64,000 nucleotides of DNA from Meconema thalassinum (Eukaryota; Arthropoda; Insecta; Orthoptera; Tettigoniidae). The notes below the pieces were generated by a model. It was not told where the DNA came from. It made no database searches and was given only the letters and a program-made list of their open reading frames with translations. Location of the stretch: NCBI GenBank assembly GCA_946902985.2, contig OX336398.1, positions 236,824,362 through 236,888,361 of the forward strand, read 5' to 3'. This document shows, piece after piece, positions 1 to 11,193 of this stretch (the first letter of the stretch is position 1; the number at the start of each line of letters is the position of its first letter). Both the position numbers and the translations under genes were made by a program.

Positions 1-458
1 ATGGAACTTCCTCATGATTATGGGTGGTGTTTTTTTTTTTTTTTTGCAAACGCAATAAAACGCGAAATGCTTAAAATGGCTTAAACTCTTGTATTTTTTT
101 TTCTTTTCGAGACCTGTAAACTACTTTCTAATGTGTTTTGAGATAGCGACAAAATGCGAACTTGACACAAAATGCGAAAGTTATACCAAAATGCTACATA
201 AATGCGAAATGCAACATAACGTTTTTTAATCTTTCTTTTCGTATGACAATTTCGAATGAGGAGTTTGCACACTCTTGAAATGTTCATGACGGCTTGATCA
301 CCCGTCGCTTCAACAAGTAGGCCTACTATGTGGGTGAGATCGCTTTAAGATTTCATCAACAGTGTTAATGATTCATCAACTTGCATGCACTGACCCACTT
401 TGGTAGATTTTGCATCAGTATATATTTATTTCTGTGTAATACTTTGACTTCTAACAAT

Positions 459-788
459 ACCGGGTGAGTTAGCCGTGGTCGTTACGGCATGACTGCTGGC
501 AGTCGCTCACATCCGGGAGGCGAGGAGGTTCGAATCCCCCCGCCGGCAACCCTGAAGATGATCTTCTGTGGTTTCCCATCTTCCTTCCAGGCAAATGCCG
601 GGGTTGGTCCCTAACTATAGGCCACAGCCGCTACCTTCCGACTCCTCGTCCTCACATTCCCACTTTCCTCCCCAACGGTACTTGTAGCTCACCCATTGGG
701 TGTCCGTCTCGAAGCAGCTACAAAAAAACTGGCGAGCCGAACATGTCCACGGACACTCCCGGCACTAAAAGCCTTACGCTAAAAAAAC
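459..788 (+). mobile_element. tRNA-derived SINE (family SINE-1), full length
   Basis: It has a tRNA-like head with an A-box-like GGTGAGTTAGCCGTGG and a B box GGTTCGAATCC near 529, followed by a conserved body (GGTTTCCCATCTTCCTTCCAG) and an A-rich tail. A perfect 12-bp target duplication ACTTCTAACAAT flanks it at 447-458 and 789-800. A 3' fragment of the same family lies on the minus strand at 48870-48955. Transcription by RNA polymerase III from the internal boxes is inferred from SINE biology. Confidence 0.9.
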
Positions 789-829
789 ACTTCTAACAAT
801 TCTCTTCTGTGTTACTCGAATCTAATTAA

Positions 830-1243
830 CGCTTGCCACGGTGGGTGAGTGGTTGTCGTGTCGGACTACCAACCTCAAGCTTGCAGGTTTGCTCCCGGCC
901 ATGGTAAGTGATTTTTGATTTTTGAAAGGCGACAAAAATCACGACACGCATGTCATACGTTTTTGCATGTTAAATAACCCATTTGAATTCAGTAGGCCGT
1001 GTTCATAATGGCAAAATTAATCTCGGGACTTTTCGCGAACACAAAGTTCCTACATTCTCTACTAGAAAGCGCTTTAGTGTCAAGGAGCTTAGATATCTAA
1101 CCTCCTTGACTTTCATAGCGCTCAAAGGAACAACAAAATTCAACATGCAAGCGGCCCTCTGGGTGTCAAATGACAAAGCTTGCACCCGGCACCAAAGGCC
1201 ATACAATATTCTTATTCTTCTTCTTCTTATTATTATTATTACG
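830..1243 (+). mobile_element. tRNA-derived SINE (family SINE-2)
   Basis: The head contains GGTGGGTGAGTGGTTGTC (A-box-like) and a degenerate B box GCAGGTTTGCTCCCGG near 883. The body is unlike SINE-1 and the 3' end runs into CTT/ATT repeats (1210-1240). A short TAATTAA repeat flanks it at 823-829 and 1244-1250, compatible with a target duplication but weak in an AT-rich setting. Confidence 0.75.
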
Positions 1244-1313
1244 TAATTAATTCAAATGGATTTTTATCTCACGATTAACCGTATACAAGTGTGATTTTCA
1301 TTTCATATTAATG

Positions 1314-1829
1314 TCGTTGGTTCCTCAGTTTAGGGGCTGCGACAACGCGGTCGTGTAGCCCCGTGTACTTTGGGTGTGTGTAGAATCTGTCTGATAACCG
1401 GTGTAATTGTGATGACTGTATTAGTGTGTGTTATCTGTTATTTTTTTATTCAAGTAAGGGCTGCAGACGATAATTTCAAGTAGTTCCTACTTTCGCTACC
1501 AAATGCTACCGTCCACGACACCTAGCTGTGAACTTCGCTATTACTAGATGCCATAGCAACCAACGTCCAGTGACGAACGTTGGAACTTAGGAGCATTAAT
1601 CAAACCTAACTTACAAATTTTGGATTCACACAAGTTTAGTTAGTGGAAGGTTCTTTTCCATATCATAAATCTATGCTAAGGGACCTCCAGCTTTACTTCC
1701 CCTCCGAACGAAGGCATGCTGACGGATTCTTAACGCCCTTAAACATTCGGCAACTTCGGCCGGGTTTGAACCCGCGATCTTGGGCATAAAAGCCCAGCAT
1801 ACTACCAGCTTCGCTACCGAAGCCGCTAC
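1314..1829 (-). mobile_element. tRNA-derived SINE (family SINE-B), full length
   Basis: On the minus strand the head is a tRNA-like GCGGCTTCGGTAGCGAAG with B box GGGTTCAAACCC (near 1767). The body contains the conserved 'taaagccgg'-type segment. The 3' end forms a potential stem of GGGGCT with AGCCCC and stops in a GGAACCAAC tail (left edge). ATTAATG flanks both sides (1307-1313, 1830-1836). This is the commonest SINE of the window, with further copies at 4007, 30528, 32273, 33395, 34208, 48956 and 55612. Confidence 0.88.
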
Positions 1830-2154
1830 ATTAATGCCATTTCAAAATTAATAATTTGTTAGAAATAATCTAAATTTGTGGTTTTCTTTCTTCAAAATAC
1901 TATAAAATGCTAAATTTCTGATTTCAAAATGCTAAATATCACCACCCCTACTCATAATGTGTCCTCGGTATTGGATTTTCCTTATTCCCACGGTGTTTAA
2001 TACTTCCTTGGCTTTTCTCATTTGATTTGGAGATCCTCAACATTTGTGACATGGTCTGTCCATCTGTCCTTGTGTACAGCCACAACTCAAAGGCATCTAG
2101 CAGTTTACATAAAGACTCTGTGAGTATCAGCACCTTAACAGAGAGTAGAGAAAC

Positions 2155-2192
<38 letters not shown>

Positions 2193-2935
2193 AATTGTTG
2201 CTTTAAGGGGCCTAACATCTAGGTTTACGGCCCTTAATGTTTTGGGTGACAGTGAAAGATGAGATGTGAATGAAATCTATAACTATTACTAACTACAAAC
2301 ATACATAGACTACTAGAGGAAGACATGGCAAAAAAGGGATAAGGCAAATCAAGGACAGGGAGAAAAGAAATGCCCTCAACCCTCGAAGAATGAGGATTGA
2401 GAGACTTGGAAGGAAGGAGAGCCATGAAAGGCATATAGGAAAGGGGAAAGAGGAGAGGGCCCGCCCCAAAGTCAGAGGAAAAAGGAGACAAAACGGACCC
2501 AGGTCAGGAATCCCTTGGGGTCACCAATTCCCATACTCACCAGCCGTGAGCCCCTGAGGGTGTAGCAATATCCAGGGTGCACCAGAAGTTGTGGGGCTAC
2601 ATACACCCTGCCTCCTTGAGGGCCTTGCGCAGAAGGCAGGAGATAACAGGAAAGAAAAAACAAGGCTGACCCCTCGAAGAATGAGGGTATCAGGAAAGAT
2701 GAGACAAGGGCCAATTAAGGCGGGAAAGTGAAAGACTCCCTATGCCTCGGGTACCCTAATACCGTCGGGGTCGGAAGAGAACAAGAGTTGACCAAGAGAG
2801 GTCGGCGGGAAAAAATACGGAGAGGAGCCCGGCACAGGTAAGTGGAAGCTATGCCGGACTCAGCTGGGGTCCCGTGGTCGCCAACCCACGTCCCACTAGA
2901 TGTGAGCCCCTGGGGGAGGGTGGGGGGGGGAGAGT
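2155..2935 (-). mobile_element. R1-type dispersed repeat (non-LTR-like 3' region with ATC tail)
   Basis: Read on the minus strand, this repeat begins near a run of C (2911-2935), contains GTGAGCCCC motifs, and ends in GATGTTAGGCCCCTTAA followed by a (ATC)n microsatellite (2155-2190 on the plus strand). The same sequence recurs on the plus strand at 34174-35349 and, split by the Gypsy element, at 8775-8939 plus 20457-20710. No domain-bearing protein is seen. The repeated 3' tail and C-rich start suggest a SINE or the 3' part of a LINE; 'R1' is only a local label, not the R1 LINE clade. Confidence 0.7.
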
Positions 2936-3458
2936 AGATAACATAGGGATAACAAGAAATTCTACGATATCCATGCCCCTCAAATGAATCAACAACAACA
3001 ACTCAGGTCATATCTAACAGGGGAAAGGAATCCCAATAGTAACTTACGCTTTGCCATTGCAAACAACCCCTATCAGCAAAATTACCTTTTTATTAGCATC
3101 CTATTAAGTGACTTGATCCTTGCAATACAACATGATGTTCTTTCTAAAACTATTAAATTGAGTTGTTGCTGTTGTTAATTCATAATCGAACCCGCCTCGT
3201 CTCAGTTTTGTCTCACTCCCCTTTAAGACCTTATTTCTTGGTAGACCCGGTAATCGAACCTGGACATCTTGGGCGACAGCTAAGAATGCTAGCCGCGACA
3301 CTGGGAAGTGGACATGGTACTTCATTGCTTCGTCTTTTGACGGGACTAAAGTCTTGGTTTTGGAGTTGAACTGGAGCTGCTTAGGTTACGCAATGTCTGA
3401 TGTAATTAGACAGCAAATAATCAAAGAACATTTTATCGATAATTGGTATCTTTGATAA
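2936..3458 (-). mobile_element. SINE head fragment (minus) in otherwise unassigned DNA
   Basis: At about 3235-3312 the minus strand carries a tRNA-like head: A-box-like GTCGCGGCTAGCATTC and B box CAGGTTCGATTACCGGG, continuing into a body with AAGAAATAAGG. The rest of the interval, including the CAACAACAAC run near 2990, shows no recognisable gene. Confidence 0.55.
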
Positions 3459-3479
3459 CGGTGATAAGATATATAAGTT

Positions 3480-3870
3480 ATAAGAATGAATGTCTGTTTT
3501 TTTCTGCATTTCTACGGAAATTTGCGTTATTAACGTGTTTCAGACTGTTTTATGACGAAGGCGCACGAAAATAATGGGTCTGTCTGTCTGTCTGTCTGTG
3601 GACAACTCTGTTCCCTTATAACTCGAGAACGGCTGGGTGGATCAAACAGCTGGGTGGATCAACGTAAAATTTGGTACAAATACCCATCAGAGGCACGGCA
3701 TCATTCATTGATGTAACACTTATCCGTATCTCTCATAAAAGGGGGCCTACCCCCTTAAAATACATGCTGAAATAGGCGTAGAAGGGCGAGACAAATCTCA
3801 TTTTCAGGCCCTCAATGTGAGAAACAAAACTCGGGGGCCCTTTAAAAGTAAAACCAATAGTTTTTGAGAT
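3480..3870 (-). repeat. Dispersed repeat shared with 30800-31140
   Basis: A TCTG run (GTCTGTCTGTCTGTCTGTGG, about 3580) is followed by a conserved block including CCCTTATAACTCGAGAACGG and the phrase around GGGGGCCTACCCCCTTAA. The same block appears inverted at 30800-31140, where it joins a Helitron-type 3' end at 31214. Here the CTAG end is absent, so the element class at this locus is uncertain. Confidence 0.6.
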
Positions 3871-4006
3871 ATTCCGAAAAAACTAATTTTATTTAATAAA
3901 ACAATGAAAGAATGCAAGCCGGTAACAATGGCAACAGAATCTCACTGGTCCATCTGTTTCTGTAAGACGCAATGCAATTCCAATTATTGCATTACTGTGA
4001 AAGTTT

Positions 4007-4318
4007 CGTTGGTTCCTTACTTAAGGGGCTGCGACAACGCGGCCATGTAGCCCCGTGTACTTTGGGTGTGTGTAGAATCTGTCCGATAACCGGTGTTAAT
4101 TGTGATGGCTGTATTAGTGTGTGTTATCTGTTTTATTTCAAGTGAGGACTGCAGACAGTAATTTCAAGTACCTTAGTTTCTACTTTCGCTACCAAATGCT
4201 ACCGTCCAATACACCTAGCTTGCGGACTTGGCTACCAGATGGCATCGCAGTCAGCACCTGGCGGTGAACGTTGGAACTAATAGAGCGTTATCAATTCTAA
4301 CCTAACAAATTTGGCTTC
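4007..4318 (-). mobile_element. 5'-truncated SINE-B with 13-bp target duplication
   Basis: The SINE-B 3' stem (GGGGCTGCGACAACGCGG near 4024) and body are present but the tRNA head is missing. ACTGTGAAAGTTT flanks the copy exactly at 3994-4006 and 4319-4331, showing that truncation occurred at insertion, as in target-primed reverse transcription. It lies at the downstream edge of the Helitron coding remnant. Confidence 0.9.
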
Positions 4319-4673
4319 ACTGTGAAAGTTTGCAAACGTCTATAAGATTATGACGGAACCAAATTAAATATATTTCGTGTATTGGGAAAGAAAGAATTCT
4401 CCATACTGCCTTTGAAGTACTGATATATCTTCCGCTCTGATATTTCAGTACTCCATCAGCTTGATTCCCTATGCCAAAACAGGCCTGAACACTACCCTTA
4501 TTACGTATTTGCATATGCATATTATCGATTTTATACTACTGCAAAATTCTACGTTAATATGGGCGTTGAAGATTCTTGACAACACAGGTGAATACGGAAC
4601 AACCCTTTTACTGTCCACGTTGATCACTGTGTTATTCAAACGTTTTTGGGTTGTGTATCCTACTGAGTCAGGA

Positions 4674-5004
4674 GCCTCCGTGGCTTAGGCGGCAGCACGC
4701 CGGCCTCTCACCGCTGGGTCCGTGGTTCAAATCCCGGTCACTCCATGTGAGATCTGTGCTGGACAAAACGGAGGCAGACAGGTTTTTCTCCGGGTACTCC
4801 GGTTTTCCCTGTCAAAATTTCATTCCAGCAACACTCTCCACTATCATTTCATTTCATCTGTCATTCATTTAATCATTGCCCCAGAGGAGTGCGACAGGCT
4901 TCGGCAGCCGGCACACTTCATATCCTCGCCGCTAGATGGGGGCTTCATTCATTCCATTCCTGACCCGGTCGGAGACTGGAAGAAGGTTGTGGATTTTCAT
5001 TTTC
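4674..5004 (+). mobile_element. tRNA-derived SINE (family SINE-3) with 17-bp target duplication
   Basis: The head reads GCCTCCGTGGCTTAGGCGGC with B box GTGGTTCAAATCCCGG (about 4722), and the body contains TTTTTCTCCGGGTACTCCGG. ATCCTACTGAGTCAGGA is duplicated exactly at 4657-4673 and 5005-5021. The insertion splits the Helitron coding remnant: Helitron-like residues continue on both sides. A second full copy sits at 45357-45689 on the other strand. Confidence 0.93.
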
Positions 5005-6721
5005 ATCCTACTGAGTCAGGATCTCTACGCCTGTAAGTTGCGAAACCGTCTTCGCCAGTAATTGTCTCGTTGATGAAGTTCCAAGGGTATTTCTTGGTGC
5101 ACATACCCTCCTTCATGCAGGGTGAATTGGGGTTTAATCTGCCGCAGGGACCGTGAATCATATGAGTCTTTACAACCTCATAAAGTTCACGGTCATCTGC
5201 AGGGTTTGGTAGCTCAGCCCGTATCACATCACCAATTTGAGATGGTCGTATTTTTCCTCGAGCCAAATGATGATATGGGCGTGGGGAAGCCCTCTTTTCC
5301 GGCACTCAATGGTGTACATATGACACAGTGTAGAATCAAACAATTTACCCTTCACTATGATATCCATGAGCTTTATGATTTTTAAGTGTAAAACCCTAGA
5401 AATAATGTCATGGCGGTCTTGCGGTCCCTGCCCTGGGAGCAATTCCATTTTAATTTCTTTCCACTTAGGATTTGTAGTGAAAGTTACGAAAAGATCAGGG
5501 CGGAAGTATTTACGTACATAGCAAAAGGCATCTTGAGTCCTTTGATGCATGTACCTTGGACCTCCAGTGAAAGACGAAGGTAAAATAACCAATTCACCAT
5601 CCTGCCGTAACGCATCTCGAAGATGAATATCATTATCTGTCCGCAAACTTTTCTGATTATTTCTGATATAAGACAGTCTTTCAGTCTCTATTTTAGCGTA
5701 CATATCCACCAAATATTGATTGAACAGTTGCTTAAAATATGGCAGATGATTATATTAATTTGCTCTCATCTTGATAAGAAAGGAATAAAATTCCAGGGCA
5801 GAAGCATTTTTTCTCATCTCATATTGTCCAGTCACAGAATCGACATGGTGAAGTGTAAAGTTGTAACCATCTTCACCTCGGCAGAATATTAAAGGGTACT
5901 GCAGAGCGTCGTAAGAACGATGTGTCTCACATATTCTCTGCAAGCCTTCGCCTCACCTTCCGAGTACTATATCTCTCTTGCCACATTGCTGGTCGACCAA
6001 GACTACTGCAACTTCGTCAGTCGTTGGCTCATTGTACCTCCTAGCGTGTTCTGTAGTAGGTTTTTGATCGGCATTGATAACAATTTTAAAATAATCCTTC
6101 CTACCTTCAGGAATAGGATCTATTGCCGTTTTCAAATTTCTGACATAATTATTACTTTCATGGAGCATCTACTGCAACTCGGTAACTAAATATTCATTTA
6201 CATTCCTTATAATGGGACATCCTAACATCAGCCTGTCTTTTATAGTCAGTGATGAAGTAAATTAGAATACATTTTGAGTTTTCAGCGGTTTCAGGTAGCA
6301 ATGATCCAATGAGATGATACACCTGACCCTACACCTTAAAAGTTGGCATAAAAACCCCTTTTATAATTTTGGAATCCCCAAATGGCGTCATTTGGAAAGC
6401 GGAATTATATGCCCGAATGTTTTCTAGGAAGTGGGATGATGACCGTTAAGTAGAGATAAGAGAGGCTCTGGAGGAGGTAAAATAGGGGCTAGCCACACTT
6501 TCCCAAAGAGCAACACATCCCTGGGGCCTCTTCCTTCCACTCTTGAGAGCGTGACAAAACCTGCATACTTCAGTCATGGATCGAATGTTGGATTCTTGTC
6601 GATAATCAAGTCGAGGATTGTAACTGAAGCCACTATTACATATATCCTGCCACTGTCTCAACAGCCGTACCTCGCGGCTCTGTCTAGCTTCAGTCCGCCG
6701 CTGCTGTCTCTGATTCGGTAA

Positions 6722-7733
6722 AGCTGGGTTTTCCTAGTTCCGCATTTTGTGCGGAGCGCACTGCGCACTTTCTCCGCACATAACAATGCGCTGCGCGGTA
6801 GTGTTTTCCTAGCTCAGCAATGCGCTGCGTCAATTTCAAGTTTTCATTTGTTGGAGAAGTGAGTGAATATGAGCTCTCGTCCTCTGATCAAGAAAAAAAT
6901 TGCGTTATTGATGTAATTAGAAGAGGAAGAAAAGATCGAAGATGAAATTTACTTAATTGTTGGTCGTCTTTATAAAGTGCGAAAATCTGTCAGTTCCATG
7001 TACACATCTAGAGAGCAAGAAGGAGTGTTTAACTTTTAATCAACAGACATTTGCTCGACGACGAAGTGAAGTTCAAATCTTACTTCAGAGTTACTAGATG
7101 TCAGTTTGAATACTTGCTTAGTTTGGTAGAAAATGATCTTGCAAGCGAGTCATGCAACAGGATTAGAAGACCGATATCAGCGGCGGAGAAGCTGGCGTTT
7201 ACATTGAGATAGGTTTGTGGAATTTATTTATTAGAAAATTTAAACACGCTAAATTATTAGGCCTACGCCTAATTAATTAACTAAATTTGTCTAATTAAAT
7301 TAAATTAATGTATCTTTCTGTGGAAAATAGTTAATATAGCGAATCATTCTAGAAAATATTTATCTATTTAATAAAAATCGATAGTAACATTTAAAAAAAT
7401 ATAAAATGGACAAAAAATGTAGTTTCTTTGGACAAAGTTACTGAACTTAGAACTACTGTACACACGCAATTAGTTCTTTTTGAGTGTTGTGGCAAAGATA
7501 GAAATCTACAGTACACAAGAGAAAACTGCCCAAATACTCGTCTGTTGCGTAGTGCGGTCCGCACTTGACTGCTCTCAAAGGAGTCGTCCAGTTACGCAGA
7601 GCGCACTGCGCACCGCGGAGGGCTGTAGGAAAACGATGCCGTCTGATTCCGTATTGTTGAGTACGCTCCGCACTGCGGACTGCGCATTTCGCAGTGCGCT
7701 CCGCACAAAATGCGGAGCTAGGAAAACCCAGCT
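6722..7733. mobile_element. PIF/Harbinger DNA transposon inserted in the Helitron
   Basis: Terminal inverted repeats of about 44 bp begin AGCTGGGTTTTCCTAG at both ends and continue through CCGCATTTTGTGCGGAGCGC. TAA is duplicated at 6719-6721 and 7734-7736, the 3-bp target typical of PIF/Harbinger. GC-rich subterminal repeats of GCGCTGCGC type lie inside each end. It interrupts the Helitron reading frame between the repeat-rich N-terminus and the Cys-rich segment. Confidence 0.88.
6868..7230 (+). pseudogene. Harbinger (HARBI1-like) transposase N-terminal remnant
   Basis: Three-frame translation gives segments typical of Harbinger transposases, notably FKSYFRVTRCQFEYLL (about 7070-7115) and RRPISAAEKLAFTLR (about 7170-7212). 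These precede the DDE domain in intact relatives. Frames are shifted and stopped, and the catalytic DDE part is absent: the sequence from 7230 to the right terminal repeat is AT-rich and non-coding. The element is therefore an internally deleted, non-autonomous derivative. Confidence 0.75.
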
Positions 7734-7954
7734 TAACCCTAGCAAGCACATGCCCTGCTCGATCAGCACTCTGCCGCTCCATTTGAGCTGCGGAGACTGA
7801 CTGGCGAGCAGTAGCGACACTGATCATACGGTTTTCAGCCCTCTCGTTGCCTTCAACACGCTGAATTGTGTAGCGAGTTCGAGCATATTCCCACCGGTTG
7901 TCGCGCTCCTCGTTACCTTCTCTTTCACGCCTGGGAGCGTGGTTCTCGCGATCC

Positions 7955-8510
7955 GCCAATATACGCTGCTCACGCTGTTCATCAGTATCTGCCTCGCGAG
8001 CGAGAGCAGTGCTTACTCGGTCAGCTTTCTGCCGTACCGAACGCTGCTCCTCGGTCTCCAGCTCTCTGGAGAGAACAGTACTCATTCGGGCAGCTTCCTG
8101 ACGAGCCGAATGTTGCTCGTCAGTCTCCCGTTCTCGAGCGAGAATAGTACTTATTCGGGCAGCTTCCTGACGTGCCGAACGCTGCTTGTCAGTCTCCCGT
8201 TCTCGAGCGAGAATAGTACTAATCCGGGCAGCTTCCTGACGTGCCGAACGCTGCTCGTTAGTCTCCCGTTCTCGAGCGATATCAGTACTTATTCGGGCAG
8301 CTTCCTGACGTGCCGAACGCTGCTCGTTAGTCTCCCGTTCTCGAGCGAGAATAGTACTTATTCGGGCAGCTTCCTGACGTGCCGAACGCTGCTCGTCAGT
8401 CTCCCGTTCTCGAGCGAGAATAGTACTTATTCGGGCAGCTTCCTGACGTGCCGAAAGCTGCTAGTCAGTCTCCCGTTCTTGAGCGAGAGCAGTGCTTATT
8501 CGTTTAGTCT
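7955..8510 (-). repeat. 69-bp in-frame tandem repeats coding a 23-residue motif
   Basis: CAGCTTCCTG recurs at 8091, 8160, 8229, 8298, 8367 and 8436, an exact 69-bp spacing. On the minus strand each unit encodes 23 residues rich in Glu, Arg and Ala (TDEQRSARQEAARIS as core), predicted to be a charged helix. The array belongs to the N-terminal part of the Helitron protein. Neighbouring units are nearly identical while the outer ones (7955-8090) are diverged. Confidence 0.9.
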
Positions 8511-8774
8511 CCAGCCTGGTCTCACGACAGTGAGAAGTAGATTGACGTATAGAAGAGTGGCGGCGTCGGTCGGCTACCAAGCGCCCCTGACTGCCGTCAT
8601 CCGATTTGAATTCTCCCGACGTTGACTGCTGTTCCATTTGAGAAGCAAGCCAACTCTCACGCTGCTCTTGGTTCTCTGACTCCCTTTGAGTTTTTAATCG
8701 TTTTGCCTTGCGGATTTTCTGACTAATGTTGGATTTGGTACGTTTTGGCATTGTGAACGGCAAGCAGAATTCAG

Positions 8775-8939
8775 AGTAAATAATTATTCTGATGACGATG
8801 ATAATAATTGCTCTTATGAGACCTAACATCGAGGTTATCGGCCGAAATTGGTCGAAAACTTAAGTATAGGCTATCAAATGGAAAACTAAAATTAAAACTA
8901 ACTACCAACTTACAAGTAACTTAACTACTTAACGGGTAC
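8775..8939 (-). mobile_element. R1-type repeat, left part (3' end), split by the Gypsy element
   Basis: A (GAT)-type tail and the phrase AGACCTAACATCGAGGTTATCGGCC match the 3' end of the repeat at 2155 and 35290. The rest of the same copy resumes at 20457, after the Gypsy insertion and its GTAC duplication. Confidence 0.75.
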
Positions 8940-10886
8940 TGAACCGTTTTTATCAGGTTCATTATTTTTTGTCATATTATTATTATTATTATTATTATCA
9001 TCATTTCCTTCATGTCGCATTATTGTGACATACGTTTCTCTGTCTCACTACTGCGTTCAAACTTTGTAATTCTGCGTAAACGTTTCACCAGATGGTGAAA
9101 CTTTTCATCCCTACTGACACAGTTTTACCATTGGTTGAAGCATAACTTGTTGCTAAGCTTTGCTTCTCCCATTGGCCCCCTTTATGTTCTGGAGAGGGGG
9201 TGTTCTACGACTTATTTTTCTCGAGCGCGTTACTGCGTTCCTTTAGAGAAGGTTGCTTCCTCCTATTTCTGACCGTCATGTGAAACGGTCACAGCCGTGT
9301 GTGTCGGGCTTTCGCCCGTGCCCAACGCAACTAAGCGTAAGTACGATTCGATCACTTGATTTATCTGGCATGCTATCATTTTTGAATTTCAGTTTATCCA
9401 TTTTTTTATTTTATTTTTGTGTCTCCTTTGATTCACTTACAATTTCCCTTTCTTATGATGATGTGAATTCGATCCATGAACCCAAGTCCCTTCACTTTTG
9501 TTTACGTTAGTTTAGCGAAGCCTCTGTGTTTATTTGTCATCCCTACCTTTCATGTAATCGGTTTTATTTTTACTCAAATCTCAGGTCTGAAATATATGCT
9601 ATTTTTCTGCGAGGCTTTCTAGAGCTCTGTATTACGTCACAAATTGATGTGCACTCTTTCGAGGCATCTTTCATTTGATTGTCGTATCAGAGTTTGTTTT
9701 TTTGGGTCAAGGTATCATTGGAGTAACGGAGCCATGTCTCATTTCGCCTCCAAGTTGATCCTTCCCTCTGTTTTAGGAAAAGTGTGTGAGCGATGGTCTT
9801 TGTGTTAGTCACCGTCCATTCGCCATACCTTAATTCCTTTGTTTCTTCGTATGTCGTTATATTTAGACATTACTACCTCTATGTAAGCCTATATATTCCT
9901 ACAAAGCATATTTCTTAGCTGATTGATTTTTCCTTTCATTTCCTGTCCCGGTAATGTCAATTAATTTAATGTAATGCTCATTTCCTTTATTTTTATGTGT
10001 TAATTTTGTGTTGCTTCCTCTGGCTTCGTTATATTACGTAACTCCGTGTCATCCCCCCACCCCCGTTTCCTACATACGCACTCCTCCAATCCCCACCACT
10101 TTCACCCCCTACCCCATGATTTCACAACATCATGGGCGTCTTAGTTCTGTTTTGGGCGCAGGGCATTCTAGTCCAGGTCATCCTCGTAAGTAGAGGTGTT
10201 CTCTTATTCGACTCGTCCATACTCTCTATCTTTTTTTTTATTTTATTTTAAATTTTGGTTATCGAGTCGCGCTTACGGTTTAGTTGCACATTGATTGTAA
10301 GTACATTTTAATAAATCTTTTTTCATCTTTGTTTGTGCTTAAGTTCATTTATACACTTTTCTCTTGATATTGTTTTTGTGTACCCCTTTCTTAGGTACCA
10401 TCTTTAGTCATTAATTTTATTTTGTTTGTTATTAAGTGATTTTAATACCTCTTCAGGTTTACCTTTCATTTTGTGTTTAGATTAATCCTTACTCTTATGC
10501 TCACCTGTTTTAGTTTACTTTAAATACATTAGTAAGTAGTTCACTTTGGTTTCGTCCTCTTTCATTTGTAATTTTAAGTTCCCTCATCTCTCGTTCGATT
10601 TCGTCGGTCTTGGCTTCGTACTGTAACGCAGTCACGACCTACACGCTTCTGGGTTCTTCGATCAATTAGATAAATTTAATTCCGCTTTTGATTTGTTTTA
10701 AACAATTCATTCGTTTCCTTTTTTGGAAAGTATCTTTCTTTCGATCCGGAATCTTGGGCCCAGCACGCATCGAAAGAGACTTCCTTTCCCCGCTCCTTAG
10801 CGATCCTGTTTAAGTTGTTGTTTTCGCTTCCACTGTATTCCTCATGCCTCTGCTATTTTGTTTAACGTAAAAGCACAAGGCGGTGA
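8940..10886 (+). repeat. Gypsy 5' LTR
   Basis: It is nearly identical to 18510-20456 throughout. It contains an (ATT)n tract near 8975 and a candidate polyadenylation signal AATAAA at 10310-10315. Just downstream, TGGTATAACAGAGC (from 10890) starts with TGG and is a candidate primer-binding site, but I cannot name the tRNA. Confidence 0.93.
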
Positions 10887-11193
10887 AAATGGTATAACAG
10901 AGCGTGGTTCCGCGCGAAATCGTTCCCTTTAGGTTACCAAACTTTTTTTTTTTTTTTTTTCAATTATTACAATGTTGTCTTTCTGAGTTTAAGATACCAG
11001 TACTGAATTGTTCCCCCGTCCCCGAAGAAAGTGTGGAGTGTGAAAGTATTTCTCGAGTGAACAAGACATCCAAAGAATCCAGTTCCGAGGTGAACAGTGC
11101 AACAAGTTAGTGAGTACTTCGCAACGCTGGAATAGGACACATTACGGTATTGTGACCTTTATTTTACTAAGTTGAAGTGTTTTACTTTTCTCC

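Larger units (their letters stand above)
19..1950. mobile_element. hAT-like non-autonomous DNA transposon carrying three SINEs
   Basis: The left end reads TATGGGTGGTG at 19 and the right end is the reverse complement of TAGGGGTGGTG, ending at 1950. Outside them sit near-identical 8-bp flanks, CTCATGAT (11-18) and CTCATAAT (1951-1958), as expected for a hAT target-site duplication. The internal flanks share AAATGC-rich, AT-rich sequence (130-220 and 1890-1935) with no transposase. The element is enlarged by three later SINE insertions (459-788, 830-1243, 1314-1829). Family assignment rests on the 8-bp duplication and short terminal repeats only. Confidence 0.6.
4325..8756 (-). pseudogene. Helitron Rep polyprotein remnant (rolling-circle transposase)
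   Basis: Minus-strand reading frames in several registers match the arthropod Helitron protein. From its N-terminus: a basic start (8750, MPKRTKSNISQKIRKAKR), a 23-residue repeat array (8510-7960), a Cys-containing segment near 6560 (CRFCHALKSGRKRPQGC), a Helitron-like N domain (5755-6168), and the HUH nuclease motif GLPHAHIIIWL near 5260-5300. Next come CMKEGMCTKKYPWNF (about 5100) and GRYISTSKAVWRILSFP (about 4400). HUH nucleases nick and join single-stranded DNA during rolling-circle transposition. Stops, frameshifts (one just after the HUH motif), a nested SINE (4674-5004) and a nested Harbinger element (6722-7733) break it. No Pif1-type helicase domain follows, so it is truncated and inactive. 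Confidence 0.85.

Noticed and set aside
983..1246. Open frames on both strands across 983-1246
   Set aside because: They lie inside the SINE-2 body, end in simple repeats and show no protein similarity.
4651..5036. Frames across 4651-5036 and 45285-45638 that look alike
   Set aside because: The similarity is explained by two copies of SINE-3, not by related proteins.
8040..8625. 228-residue plus-strand frame
   Set aside because: It is the antisense of the 69-bp Helitron repeat array, which explains its length and its own repetitive translation.
10008..10193. 61-residue frame repeated identically at 19577-19762
   Set aside because: It is duplicated only because both copies lie in the Gypsy LTRs; there is no start context or domain.
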